Made by a program: the position numbers and the translations under genes. Source: Streptomyces noursei (lineage in GTDB: Bacteria; Actinomycetota; Actinomycetes; Streptomycetales; Streptomycetaceae). Taken from it: a stretch of DNA of 64,000 nt. Shown in pieces: positions 48,220 through 56,928 of the stretch. How positions within the stretch are numbered: the stretch's first letter is position 1; each line of letters begins with the position of its first letter. Under the pieces are notes generated by a model, which was not told where the DNA came from, did not search any database, and worked only from the letters and a program-made list of their open reading frames with translations. The stretch lies in assembly GCF_016917755.1 (NCBI RefSeq), contig NZ_CP070326.1:7068001-7132000 (forward strand), read 5' to 3'.

Positions 48220-50664
48220 TTACACGGGACCGGCCAGTGCTGCCACCGGCTTGTCCAGCGCCACTCCGGAGCCGTCCCGGCGGGGATCCGGCTCCGGCAG
48301 CGGTACCGGCGCTCCCTTGGCGTCAGCGGCCCGCACCGGCGCCGGACCGGCCCAGGCCATCGTCAGGCAGTCCTCGCCCTTCAGGAAACGCTGGCAGCGC
48401 ACACCGCCGGTCGCCCGGCCCTTGCGCGGGTACTGGTCGAACGGCGTGAGCTTGGCCGTCGCCACCGAGTCGTCCAGCGTGCCGTGCGACCCGGCGACCG
48501 TGAACACCACGGCGTCCGCGGCCGGATCGATCGCCGCGAAGGCGATCACCTTCGCGCCCTCGCCCAGCTTGATGCCGGCCATACCGCCCGCCGGCCGGCC
48601 CTGTGGCCGCACCTGTGCCGCCGGATACCGCAACAGCTGCGCCTCGTCGGTGATGAAGACCAGGTCCTCCTCGCCCGTACGCAGCTCCATCGCGTCCACG
48701 ATGCGGTCGCCCTCCTTGAGGGTGATGACCTCCAACTCGTCCTTGTTGGACGGGTAGTCGGGCACCACCCGCTTCACGACGCCCTGCTCCGTACCGAGCG
48801 CAAGACCCGGCGAGGACTCGTCCAGCGTCGTCAGGCACACCAGCCGCTCGTCGTCCTGCAGGCTCAGGAACTCCGAGATCGGCGCGCCGCCGGAGAGGCT
48901 GGGCGTCATGGTGTCCGGAAGCTGCGGCAGATCGATCACCGCCAGCCGCAGCAGCCGCCCGAAGGACGTCACCGCGCCCACCTCGCCACGCGCCGTCGCC
49001 GGCACCGCCGAGACGATCACGTCGTGCTTGCCGCGCTTGGCGTCGGCGTCGAACGACGTCTCCGCCGTGGTGGTGCGCGCCAGCAGGCCCGTGGAGGACA
49101 GCAGCACCCGGCACGGGTCGTCGGAGACCTCCAGCGGCACCGCGGCGATCGAGGCGCCCGCCGACTCCTGCAGAACCGTGCGGCGCGCCGTGGCGTACTT
49201 CTTGGCGACCACGGCCAGCTCGCCCGAGACCAGCTTGCGCAGCTCGGCGTCCGAGTCCAGGACCCGGGTCAGGTCCGCGATCTCGGACTCCAGCCGGTCG
49301 CGCTCCGCCTCCAGCTCGATCCGGTCGAACTTGGTCAGCCGCCGCAGCGGGGTGTCCAGGATGTACTGGGTCTGCACGTCACTCAGCGAGAACCGCTCGA
49401 TCAGGCGCTCCTTGGCCTGGGCGCTGTTCTCACTGGAGCGGATCAGGCGGATGACCTCGTCGATGTCCACCAGAGCGGTCAGCAGGCCCTCGACCAGGTG
49501 GAGCCGGTCGCGCCGCTTGGTGCGGCGGAACTCGCTGCGACGACGCACCACGTCGAAGCGGTGGTCGACGTAGACCTCCAGCAGTTCCTTCAGGCCCAGC
49601 GTCAGCGGCTGGCCGTCGACCAGCGCGACGTTGTTGATGCCGAAGGACTCCTCCATCGGTGTGAGCTTGTAGAGCTGCTCCAGCACGGCCTCGGGGTTGA
49701 AGCCGTTCTTGACCTCGATCACCAGTCGCAGGCCGTGCTCGCGGTCGGTGAGGTCCTTCACGTCCGCGATGCCCTGGAGCTTCTTGGCCCCCACCAGATC
49801 CTTGATCTTGGAGACGACCTTCTCCGGGCCGACCGTGAAGGGGAGTTCGGTGACGACCAGCCCCTTGCGGCGGGCCGTGACGTCCTCCACCGTGACCGTG
49901 GCGCGGATCTTGAACGTGCCGCGGCCCTTCTCGTACGCGTCCCGTACACCGCCCAGGCCCACGATCCGACCGCCCGTCGGCAGGTCCGGACCCGGTACGA
50001 AGCGCATCAGGGTGTCGAGGTCGGCGTTCGGGTGCTTGATCAGGTGGCGGGCGGCGGCGATCACCTCGCCGAGGTTGTGCGGCGGCATGTTCGTCGCCAT
50101 ACCGACGGCGATCCCGGACGACCCGTTGACGAGGAGGTTCGGGTACGCGGCGGGGAGGGCGACCGGCTCCTGCTCCTGGCCGTCGTAGTTGGGCGTGAAA
50201 TCGACGGTGTCCTCGTCGATGGACTCCGTCATCAGGGACGTCGCCGACGCCATCCGGCACTCGGTGTACCGCATGGCGGCGGGCGGGTCGTCATTGCCCA
50301 GGGAACCGAAGTTGCCGTGCCCGTCCACCAGGGGCAGCCGCATGGAGAACGGCTGCGCCATGCGCACCAGGGCGTCGTAGATCGACGCGTCGCCGTGCGG
50401 GTGGAGCTTACCCATCACCTCGCCGACGACCCGGGCGCACTTCACGTAGCTGCGGTCGGGCCGCAGGCTCATTTCGTTCATCTGGTAGAGGATGCGGCGG
50501 TGTACGGGCTTGAGACCGTCGCGGGCGTCCGGCAGGGCACGCGAGTAGATGACCGAGTACGCGTATTCAAGGAAGGAACCCTGCATCTCATCGACGACGT
50601 CGATGTCGAGGATCCTCTCCTCGAAGTCGTCCGGCGGCGGGGTCTTCGTGCTGCGGCGGGCCAT
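48220..50664 (-). CDS. parC: DNA topoisomerase IV subunit A (ParC)
   Basis: 814-aa type IIA topoisomerase A subunit. Winged-helix and catalytic region: SRALPDARDGLKPVHRRILY, KLHPHGDASIYDALVRM, and the DNA-attacking Tyr in AMRYTECRM. The quinolone-region residues read GDASIYD. C-terminal beta-pinwheel repeats follow from about residue 500; the gyrase A box is not evident, supporting ParC over GyrA. ATG at 50664 has AAAGGAG upstream. Its partner parE lies 6 kb away on the other strand. Confidence 0.95.
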   Translation of the reverse strand: MARRSTKTPPPDDFEERILDIDVVDEMQGSFLEYAYSVIYSRALPDARDGLKPVHRRILYQMNEMSLRPDRSYVKCARVVGEVMGKLHPHGDASIYDALVRMAQPFSMRLPLVDGHGNFGSLGNDDPPAAMRYTECRMASATSLMTESIDEDTVDFTPNYDGQEQEPVALPAAYPNLLVNGSSGIAVGMATNMPPHNLGEVIAAARHLIKHPNADLDTLMRFVPGPDLPTGGRIVGLGGVRDAYEKGRGTFKIRATVTVEDVTARRKGLVVTELPFTVGPEKVVSKIKDLVGAKKLQGIADVKDLTDREHGLRLVIEVKNGFNPEAVLEQLYKLTPMEESFGINNVALVDGQPLTLGLKELLEVYVDHRFDVVRRRSEFRRTKRRDRLHLVEGLLTALVDIDEVIRLIRSSENSAQAKERLIERFSLSDVQTQYILDTPLRRLTKFDRIELEAERDRLESEIADLTRVLDSDAELRKLVSGELAVVAKKYATARRTVLQESAGASIAAVPLEVSDDPCRVLLSSTGLLARTTTAETSFDADAKRGKHDVIVSAVPATARGEVGAVTSFGRLLRLAVIDLPQLPDTMTPSLSGGAPISEFLSLQDDERLVCLTTLDESSPGLALGTEQGVVKRVVPDYPSNKDELEVITLKEGDRIVDAMELRTGEEDLVFITDEAQLLRYPAAQVRPQGRPAGGMAGIKLGEGAKVIAFAAIDPAADAVVFTVAGSHGTLDDSVATAKLTPFDQYPRKGRATGGVRCQRFLKGEDCLTMAWAGPAPVRAADAKGAPVPLPEPDPRRDGSGVALDKPVAALAGPV

Positions 50665-50970
50665 CGCGGCTGCGGCTCCTTTTGCTGCGTCTACTGCCGA
50701 TGTGTGATCAACGCTGTCGGGTCAACGCTTCGGACCCACACTGGGATCAACGTTGACCGGCCGGCCGGCGGACCGACCGGCGAGTCCGATGAGTCTGACG
50801 CGGACCATTGTGGACCGCCCCACCGACAACGCTCACCACGACTCCCCCCTTGACGCCCCGCAGGCGGCCACGGCGCACGTTCGGGGCCTTCCTCACGGGA
50901 ACTTCGCCAGATGCCGACGCGGTTGCATACAGTGACAGAACTTCCTCGCAAGCGGATCGAAGGGACGTAC

Positions 50971-52317
50971 ATGCCCATGGGTCACACGGCCACAGAACAA
51001 GCCGGCTCCGGCGGCCTGACAGCGACCGAGCACCGGCTGGCCAACGGCCTGCGCGTGGTGCTCTCCGAAGACCATCTGACGCCGGTGGCAGCCGTCTGCC
51101 TCTGGTACGACGTCGGGTCGCGCCACGAGGTCAAGGGCCGTACGGGCCTGGCTCACCTCTTCGAGCACCTGATGTTCCAGGGGTCCGCGCAGGTGAAGGG
51201 CAACGGCCACTTCGAGCTCGTCCAGGGCGCCGGTGGCTCGCTCAACGGGACCACCAGCTTCGAGCGCACCAACTACTTCGAGACCATGCCCGCCCACGAG
51301 CTGGAGCTCGCCCTCTGGCTGGAGGCGGACCGGATGGGCTCGCTGCTGGTCGCACTCGACGACGAGTCCCTGGAGAACCAGCGCGACGTCGTCAAGAACG
51401 AGCGCCGCCAGCGCTACGACAACGTTCCCTACGGCACGGCCTTCGAGAAGCTGACGGCCATGTCCTACCCGGAGGGCCACCCGTACCACCACACCCCCAT
51501 CGGGTCGATGGCCGACCTCGACGCCGCCTCCCTGGAGGACGCGCGGGCCTTCTTCCGCACCTACTACGCGCCCAACAACGCGGTCCTGTCCATCGTGGGC
51601 GACATCGACCCCGAGCAGACGCTGGCCTGGGTGGAGAAGTACTTCGGGTCGATCCCGTCGCACGACGGCAAGCAGCCGCCCCGCGACGGCGGTCTGCCCG
51701 ACACCATCGGCGACCAGATCCGCACGGTCGTGGCGGAGGACGTCCCCTCCCGTGCCCTGATGGCCGCCTACCGCCTCCCGCACGACGGCACCCGTGAGGC
51801 CGACGCCGCCGACCTCGCGCTCACCATCCTGGGCGGCGGCGAGTCCTCCCGCCTGTACAACCGCCTGGTGCGCCGCGACCGCAGCGCGGTCGCCGCAGGC
51901 TTCGGCCTGCTGCGGCTGGCCGGCGCGCCCTCGCTGGGCTGGCTGGACGTCAAGGCGTCCGGTGGCGTGGAGGTGCCCGCCATCGAGGCCGCGGTCGACG
52001 AGGAGCTGGCCCGCTTCGCCGAAGAGGGGCCGACCCCGGAGGAGATGGAGCGGGCGCAGGCCCAACTGGAGCGCGAATGGCTGGACCGGCTCGCCACGGT
52101 CAGCGGGCGCGCCGACGAACTGTGCCGCTTCGCCGTCCTGTTCGGCGACCCGCAGCTCGCGCTCACCGCCGTCCAGCGCGTCCTGGCGATCAGCCCGCTG
52201 GAGGTGCAGACGATCGCCAAGGCCCGCCTGCGCCCCGACAACCGCGCCGTGCTCGTCTACGAGCCCACCGCGCAGACCGACGCCGCCGGCACCGAGGAAG
52301 AGGAGGCGGCCAAGTGA
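50971..52317 (+). CDS. M16 zinc peptidase, catalytic subunit
   Basis: 448 aa. The inverted zinc motif is HLFEH at about residues 64-68 with a downstream Glu in NERRQRYDN, so it should be active. The family Arg-Tyr pair is not obvious here but is present in the neighbouring protein. M16 peptidases degrade peptides inside the chamber formed by two halves; the next gene supplies the second half. ATG at 50971 follows GAAGGGA; GTGA overlap with the next gene. Confidence 0.9.
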   Translation: MPMGHTATEQAGSGGLTATEHRLANGLRVVLSEDHLTPVAAVCLWYDVGSRHEVKGRTGLAHLFEHLMFQGSAQVKGNGHFELVQGAGGSLNGTTSFERTNYFETMPAHELELALWLEADRMGSLLVALDDESLENQRDVVKNERRQRYDNVPYGTAFEKLTAMSYPEGHPYHHTPIGSMADLDAASLEDARAFFRTYYAPNNAVLSIVGDIDPEQTLAWVEKYFGSIPSHDGKQPPRDGGLPDTIGDQIRTVVAEDVPSRALMAAYRLPHDGTREADAADLALTILGGGESSRLYNRLVRRDRSAVAAGFGLLRLAGAPSLGWLDVKASGGVEVPAIEAAVDEELARFAEEGPTPEEMERAQAQLEREWLDRLATVSGRADELCRFAVLFGDPQLALTAVQRVLAISPLEVQTIAKARLRPDNRAVLVYEPTAQTDAAGTEEEEAAK

Positions 52318-53738
52318 CCGACGCCACCACCCCCGCAGACGCCCCCGTGAGCACCATGGAGTTCCACCCGCAGCCCCGGGGCGGCGCCCCCAAGCCGTGG
52401 GCCTTCCCGGCCCCCGAGCGCAGCCGGCTGGCCAACGGGCTGACCCTCCTGACCAGCCACCGCCCCGGCCAGCAGGTCGTTGCCGTGGAGGTCAACCTCG
52501 TCGCCCCGCTGGAGACCGAGCCTGAGGGCCTCGACGGCGTCGCCACGATCATGGCCCGCGCCCTGTCCGAGGGCACCGACAAGCACACCGCGGAGGAGTT
52601 CGCCGCCGAGCTGGAGCGCTGCGGCGCCACCCTGGACGCGCACGCCGACCACCCCGGTGTGCGGGTCTCCCTGGAGGTCCCCGCCTCCCGGCTGCCGCGC
52701 GCCCTCGGGCTGCTCGCCGACGCGCTGCGCGCCCCCGCCTTCCCCGACAGCGAGATCGAGCGGCTCGTCGGCAACCGCCTCGACGAGATCCCGCACGAGC
52801 TGGCCAACCCGGCCCGGCGTGCCGCGATGGCGCTGTCGAAGGAACTGTTCCCGGCCACCTCCCGGATGTCCCGGCCCCGCCAGGGCACCGAGGAGACCGT
52901 CGCGCGGATCGACGCGGCCGCCGTCCGCGCCTTCTACGACGCGCATGTCCGGCCCGCCACCGGCACCGCCGTCATCGTCGGCGACTTCACCGGCGTCGAC
53001 CTGGACGCGGCGCTGGCCGACACCCTGGGCGCCTGGACGGGTTCCACCGCCGAGCCCCCGAAGCCCACCGCGGTCGTGGCCGACGACGCCGGCCGCGTGG
53101 TGATCGTCGACCGCCCGGGCGCCGTCCAGACGCAGCTGCTCATCGGGCGGGTCGGCGCCGACCGGCACGACCAGGTGTGGCCCGCCCAGGTGCTCGGCAC
53201 GTACTGCCTGGGCGGCACCCTCACGTCCCGGCTGGACCGTGTGCTGCGCGAGGAGAAGGGCTACACCTACGGGGTGCGCGCCTTCGGGCAGGTGCTGCGC
53301 TCCTCCGCCCCGTCCTCGCCGGAGGGGGCCACCGGCGCCGCACTGCTCGCCATCAGCGGGTCGGTGGACACCGCGTCCACCGGGCCGGCCCTCCAGGACC
53401 TGTGGACGGTGCTGCGCACCCTCGCGGCGGAGGGGCTGACGGACGCCGAGCGTGACGTCGCGGTGCAGAACCTCGTCGGTGTCGCGCCGCTGAAGTACGA
53501 GACCGCCGCGGCCGTCGCGGGGACGCTGGCCGACCAGGTGGAGCAGCAGCTCCCGGACGACTACCAGGCGCAGTTGTACGCCCGGCTCGCCAAGACCGGC
53601 ACCGTCGAGGCGACCGCGGCGGTCGTGAGCGCCTTCCCGGTGGACCGGCTGGTGACGGTCCTGGTCGGTGACGCGGCGCAGATCGCCGAGCCCGTCAAGG
53701 CGCTGGGCATCGGCGAGGTGACGGTCGTCAGCGGCTGA
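52314..53738 (+). CDS. M16 peptidase homologue lacking the zinc site
   Basis: 474 aa, same fold as its neighbour but the HxxEH position reads TIMARALSEGT, with no His, so it should not bind zinc. The C-terminal GYTYGVRAFG contains the substrate-binding Arg/Tyr pair. This active plus inactive pairing is normal for M16 B heterodimers. GTG at 52314 overlaps the upstream stop. Confidence 0.9.
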   Translation: MTDATTPADAPVSTMEFHPQPRGGAPKPWAFPAPERSRLANGLTLLTSHRPGQQVVAVEVNLVAPLETEPEGLDGVATIMARALSEGTDKHTAEEFAAELERCGATLDAHADHPGVRVSLEVPASRLPRALGLLADALRAPAFPDSEIERLVGNRLDEIPHELANPARRAAMALSKELFPATSRMSRPRQGTEETVARIDAAAVRAFYDAHVRPATGTAVIVGDFTGVDLDAALADTLGAWTGSTAEPPKPTAVVADDAGRVVIVDRPGAVQTQLLIGRVGADRHDQVWPAQVLGTYCLGGTLTSRLDRVLREEKGYTYGVRAFGQVLRSSAPSSPEGATGAALLAISGSVDTASTGPALQDLWTVLRTLAAEGLTDAERDVAVQNLVGVAPLKYETAAAVAGTLADQVEQQLPDDYQAQLYARLAKTGTVEATAAVVSAFPVDRLVTVLVGDAAQIAEPVKALGIGEVTVVSG

Positions 53739-53788
53739 TCCCGCCGGGTGACGGACGGTCAGCAGACGGCTCGTCACGTATCGACAAA

Positions 53789-53824
53789 GCGGCTCTCGTG
53801 GTGGTCACTTGCCACGGGAGCCGC
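53789..53824. terminator. Terminator after the M16 operon
   Basis: 13-bp stem GCGGCTCTCGTGG / CCACGGGAGCCGC with one wobble pair and a 10-nt loop, 50 bp after the stop. Confidence 0.8.
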
Positions 53825-53967
53825 TGCGTGTGCGCGCGCCGGGTCCGTGACTTCCGACGTGCACACGGCTCCGCGGGATCACGCTCGGCGGGCGGTTGGA
53901 GATGCCCGGCCGGTTGTGCCGGTTGCCCGTTTCGCGTGTGGCGTGGCGCACAAAAATCCGGTTCTGT

Positions 53968-53997
53968 TTGCCGATTGAAAGTTGTCCCGATTAGCGT
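53968..53997 (+). promoter_or_regulatory. Candidate promoter TTGCCG-N18-TAGCGT
   Basis: Sigma-70-like hexamers with 18-bp spacing, about 50 bp before the ydaO element and just after an AT-richer tract. It would start the leader RNA carrying the riboswitch. Confidence 0.4.
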
Positions 53998-54046
53998 CGG
54001 TCCGGCTGTTCGTCACAAGTCCGCCACAACAGTGGCACCGGACAGC

Positions 54047-54190
54047 CATCGCCGAGTCCCCGCACGGCGCGAGCCAGGGGAGCCGGGGACCCACACGTCC
54101 CTTGGGGTGAATCGGGTGCCTCTCCGGAGGAACCCGTAGGAGACCTTCCTGCTCCGAACCCGTCAGCTAACCCGGTAGGCGAGAAGGAAG
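54047..54190 (+). ncRNA. ydaO-type c-di-AMP riboswitch
   Basis: The conserved ydaO landmarks occur in order: GAGCCGGGGACCC-like segment (as AGCCGGGGACCCACA, about 54081-54095), CTTGGGGTGAAT (54101-54112), CGAACCCGTCAGCTAACCC (54155-54173) and GGTAGGCG (54174-54181), with TCGCC at 54049 able to pair to GGCGA for the closing stem. The class binds c-di-AMP and turns cell-wall hydrolase genes off; here it precedes an M23 peptidase, the common Streptomyces arrangement. End points are approximate. Confidence 0.9.
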
Positions 54191-54208
54191 GAAAGGACCA
54201 GCCAGTAC

Positions 54209-54988
54209 ATGGCGTTCACCCGTGCCACCGGGAAGCACCGCCGCGCGACCCGCACCGCTCGTACCACTCGCAACCTCGCCGGCATAGCCACCCTCGCCGC
54301 CTCCGGTGTCGTCGCCTCCGTGGCGTCGCCCGCGCTGGCCGCCACGGGCCAGGCGGCCCACCACGACACCGGCCTCCAGCAGGCCGTCGTGATGGGTGAC
54401 GAGCTCGCCGTCCGGATCGAGGCCCAGGCCGACGCGCAGCAGGCGGCCGCCGAGGCCACCGCGGCCCGGGCGAAGGCCGAGGCGGAGGCCCTGCGGCTGG
54501 CCGAGGTGGCGAAGAAGAAGGCCGACGAGGAGCGCGCGGCCAAGGTGCGCGCCGCCCGCGAGGCCGAGCGCAAGCGCCTCAACACCTTCGTCGCCCCTGT
54601 CACCGGCTCCTACGTCTCCACCGCGTACAAGGCGTCCAGCGGCCTGTGGTCCTCCGGCAGCCACACCGGTATCGACTTCCACGCCGCCTCCGGCACGTCC
54701 GTCCACGCCGTGGGCTCGGGCACCGTCGTCGAGGCCGGCTGGGGCGGCGCGTACGGCAACAACATCGTGATCAAGATGAACGACGGTACGTACACCCAAT
54801 ACGGTCACCTGTCGTCGATCGGGGTGACGGTCGGCCAGACGGTGACCCCCGGGCAGCAGATCGCGCTCTCGGGCAACACCGGCAACACCACCGGCCCGCA
54901 CCTCCACTTCGAGGCGCGGACGGGCCCCGACTACGGCTCGGACATCGACCCCGTCGCCTACCTCCGCGCGCACGGCGTCACCGTCTGA
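54209..54988 (+). CDS. Secreted M23 (lysostaphin-type) peptidase
   Basis: 259 aa. Signal peptide (NLAGIATLAASGVVASVASPALAA), then an Ala/Glu/Lys-rich coiled coil (about residues 70-118), then the M23 domain with His in HTGIDFHAA and the HxH motif in GPHLHFEAR. Such proteins cleave peptidoglycan crosslinks during growth or germination. Control by the upstream c-di-AMP riboswitch is expected. ATG at 54209 follows GAAAGGA. The protein ends directly after the catalytic domain. Confidence 0.95.
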   Translation: MAFTRATGKHRRATRTARTTRNLAGIATLAASGVVASVASPALAATGQAAHHDTGLQQAVVMGDELAVRIEAQADAQQAAAEATAARAKAEAEALRLAEVAKKKADEERAAKVRAAREAERKRLNTFVAPVTGSYVSTAYKASSGLWSSGSHTGIDFHAASGTSVHAVGSGTVVEAGWGGAYGNNIVIKMNDGTYTQYGHLSSIGVTVGQTVTPGQQIALSGNTGNTTGPHLHFEARTGPDYGSDIDPVAYLRAHGVTV

Positions 54989-55026
54989 CCTCACCCGGAC
55001 CTCTCCGCCGCAGCACCGTCCCCCGG

Positions 55027-55059
55027 AGCCCCGGCCCGCCACCCTGGTGGGCCGGGGCT
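55027..55059. terminator. Terminator after the M23 gene
   Basis: 15-bp stem AGCCCCGGCCCGCCA / TGGTGGGCCGGGGCT with one G-T wobble, 3-nt loop. Confidence 0.85.
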
Positions 55060-55233
55060 GCGTCGTCCCCCGGGGCCGCCGGTGCACCGCCCGCCCAGTG
55101 GCTCTGCGCACCGGCCGAAAAGCGCCGGTGAATTCACGACATGCTGCGGGAAAACTCTCCGCGTTCGAATAGAGTCGGAGAAAGTCGCCGACGGGGCGGC
55201 ACTTTTTCGCAGATTACGGCGGAGGCACGGACG

Positions 55234-55920
55234 ATGCGAGGCCATATTTCCGCGCATGCGGTGTGCACAGCGATTCGCGACGACATCGTCTCCGGCGTAC
55301 TCGCGCCGGGGAGTCGGCTGATCGAGGACATTCTCGCCGCGCGCTACGGCGTTTCCAGGGTCCCCGTGCGGGAAGCGCTGCGCACCCTCCAGTCCGAGGG
55401 ATTCGTCACCACCCGCCACCACGCGGGCGCCTGCGTCGCCGAACTCGACGAACAGGAGGCCGCCGACCTCCTCGACATCCGTGCCCTCCTGGAGCCGCTG
55501 GGCGCCGCCCGCGCGGCCGCCCGCCGCAGCTCCGCCCACCTGAAGGTGCTGCGCGGCCTGGTACGGCTCGGCCGGGAGCGGGCCCGCCACGGCCACCCCG
55601 CCGACCTGCGCCAACTGGACAGCTGGTTCCACGAGACGCTCGCCCAGGCGACCGGCAGCCCCAGCCTCACGGCACTGCTCACCCAGCTGCGGCGCAAGAT
55701 CGAGTGGATGTACGTCGTGGAACCGCCGACCCGAGTCGCCGACTCGTGGGACGAACACGGTGCCGTGCTTGACGCGATCGCCCGGGGGGACGCGGAACGG
55801 GCCCGTGCCCTCATGGCAGCCCACATCGAGCGGTCGCTTCCCGTGTACCGGCTGCGGCGCGCCGCTCCCGTGGTGAGGGAGCCGAAACGAGCCGTCAACA
55901 CGGTGCGCGCCCGCACTTAA
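55234..55920 (+). CDS. GntR-family regulator (FadR subfamily)
   Basis: 228 aa. Winged helix (CTAIRDDIVSGVLAPGSRLIE, then LAARYGVSRVPVREALRTLQSEGFV), followed by an FCD domain with a WFHETLAQATGSP metal/ligand helix. ATG at 55234 follows GGAGG. An inverted repeat CTCCG...CGGAG around 55155-55178 may be its operator. A GntR gene at this place beside ptsH is conserved in Streptomyces as I recall; the ligand is unknown. Confidence 0.9.
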   Translation: MRGHISAHAVCTAIRDDIVSGVLAPGSRLIEDILAARYGVSRVPVREALRTLQSEGFVTTRHHAGACVAELDEQEAADLLDIRALLEPLGAARAAARRSSAHLKVLRGLVRLGRERARHGHPADLRQLDSWFHETLAQATGSPSLTALLTQLRRKIEWMYVVEPPTRVADSWDEHGAVLDAIARGDAERARALMAAHIERSLPVYRLRRAAPVVREPKRAVNTVRART

Positions 55921-56357
55921 CAATCGCCCCGTATACAAAGAGATGGCGTAGCGGAATTGACGCCATGGGGAAGGAAGGCGGATGGGGCGGGCGGGGTGGG
56001 GCGAGATAGGGCGGGGAGTTTGTGCTTCGCACTCCGCAACCCCTAATTCGGGATTCCGTTTTCGGGAATCCTGCCGCGATCGAGAATTCTGTAGGCTGAA
56101 GGAAAAGAACTCCGACCGGCGACGGGTATTTCTGGACGCCCTGAGCAGCGCATGGCGGGGCGGGGGATTCGCGAAGCCCTGTCCGGCGTCCTCACGGCCC
56201 GCCTTCCGCCTTCCCCGGCCGCCCGTTTCCGGCCCGGCAGCGTGGCGCCGACCGCCGGATCCGCCTCCCGGCGCGGCCCCTGACGACGTGGCATGCGACG
56301 GCCCCGGCGCCCCTCGCCGCAAGAAGGCGCGCCTCCGCGCCGCCGCCCAAGCAAACG
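55921..56357. other. Intergenic stretch between GntR gene and ptsH terminator
   Basis: About 440 bp. The frames here have Arg/Pro-rich translations without family marks. The first 190 bp are more AT-rich than usual. No gene or RNA element recognised. Confidence 0.5.
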
Positions 56358-56400
56358 ACCCCGCCGCAGTACCCGGTTGTCCCGGTCACCGCGGCGGGGC
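56358..56400. terminator. ptsH terminator
   Basis: CCCCGCCGC / GCGGCGGGG outer stem with an inner ACCCGG/CCGGT pairing, about 47 bp beyond the ptsH stop on the minus strand. Confidence 0.75.
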
Positions 56401-56446
56401 CGCATCAGCAGAAGGGGGGAGTCGGGACGCGGGGCCCCGGTGCTCC

Positions 56447-56728
56447 TCAGACGGTCTCGGGGAGCTCCTCGAGACCCTCGGCGACCAGCTTCGCCAGACG
56501 GTCGAGCGCAGCCTCGGCACCATCGGCGTCGGAGGCCAGCACGATCTCCTCGCCACCCTGGGCGCCCAGGCCCAGAACCGCGAGCATGGAGGCGGCGTTG
56601 ACGGGGTTGCCGTCCGCCTTGGAGATCGTTATCGCGACACCGGAGGCGGTGGCCGCTCGGACGAAGATCGACGCGGGGCGGGCGTGCAGGCCCTCGGCCC
56701 AACCGACATTGACGCGGCGCTCAGCCAT
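56447..56728 (-). CDS. ptsH: Phosphocarrier protein HPr
   Basis: 93 aa. Transfers phosphate from enzyme I to sugar-specific EII components in the PTS, in Streptomyces notably for N-acetylglucosamine and fructose. Phospho-acceptor His lies in GLHARPAS at about residue 15. ATG at 56728 (MAERRVNVGWAEG) has GAAGGG upstream; the longer frame from 56743 has no ribosome-binding site. A DasR operator lies 25 bp upstream. Confidence 0.97.
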   Translation of the reverse strand: MAERRVNVGWAEGLHARPASIFVRAATASGVAITISKADGNPVNAASMLAVLGLGAQGGEEIVLASDADGAEAALDRLAKLVAEGLEELPETV

Positions 56729-56752
56729 GGTGTTGCCCTTCAAAGTCGTGAC

Positions 56753-56768
56753 TGTTGTCTAGACCATT
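56753..56768. promoter_or_regulatory. DasR-responsive element (dre) upstream of ptsH
   Basis: TGTTGTCTAGACCATT, matching the dre core TGGTCTAGACCA at 11 of 12 positions. DasR, a GntR repressor released by glucosamine 6-phosphate, is known to control ptsH through such a site. Confidence 0.85.
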
Positions 56769-56928
56769 CTCGCACGGTGCCACGAGTGGTCCCGTAGCAC
56801 TTCGTCCCGGCCTCCCGTCTGGGCTGTACGGCTCTCTTCCGGGCCGTCGGTCCTGATGCGGCAGGGGCCGGGAAGTCGAGCGTACGCGCGTCGAGCCCGT
56901 TGTCGGCGGCCCGCCGTACGCTGTCCGC

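Noticed and set aside
48202..50853. Plus-strand open frame of 883 codons
   Set aside because: Antisense of parC; His/Arg-rich translation only.
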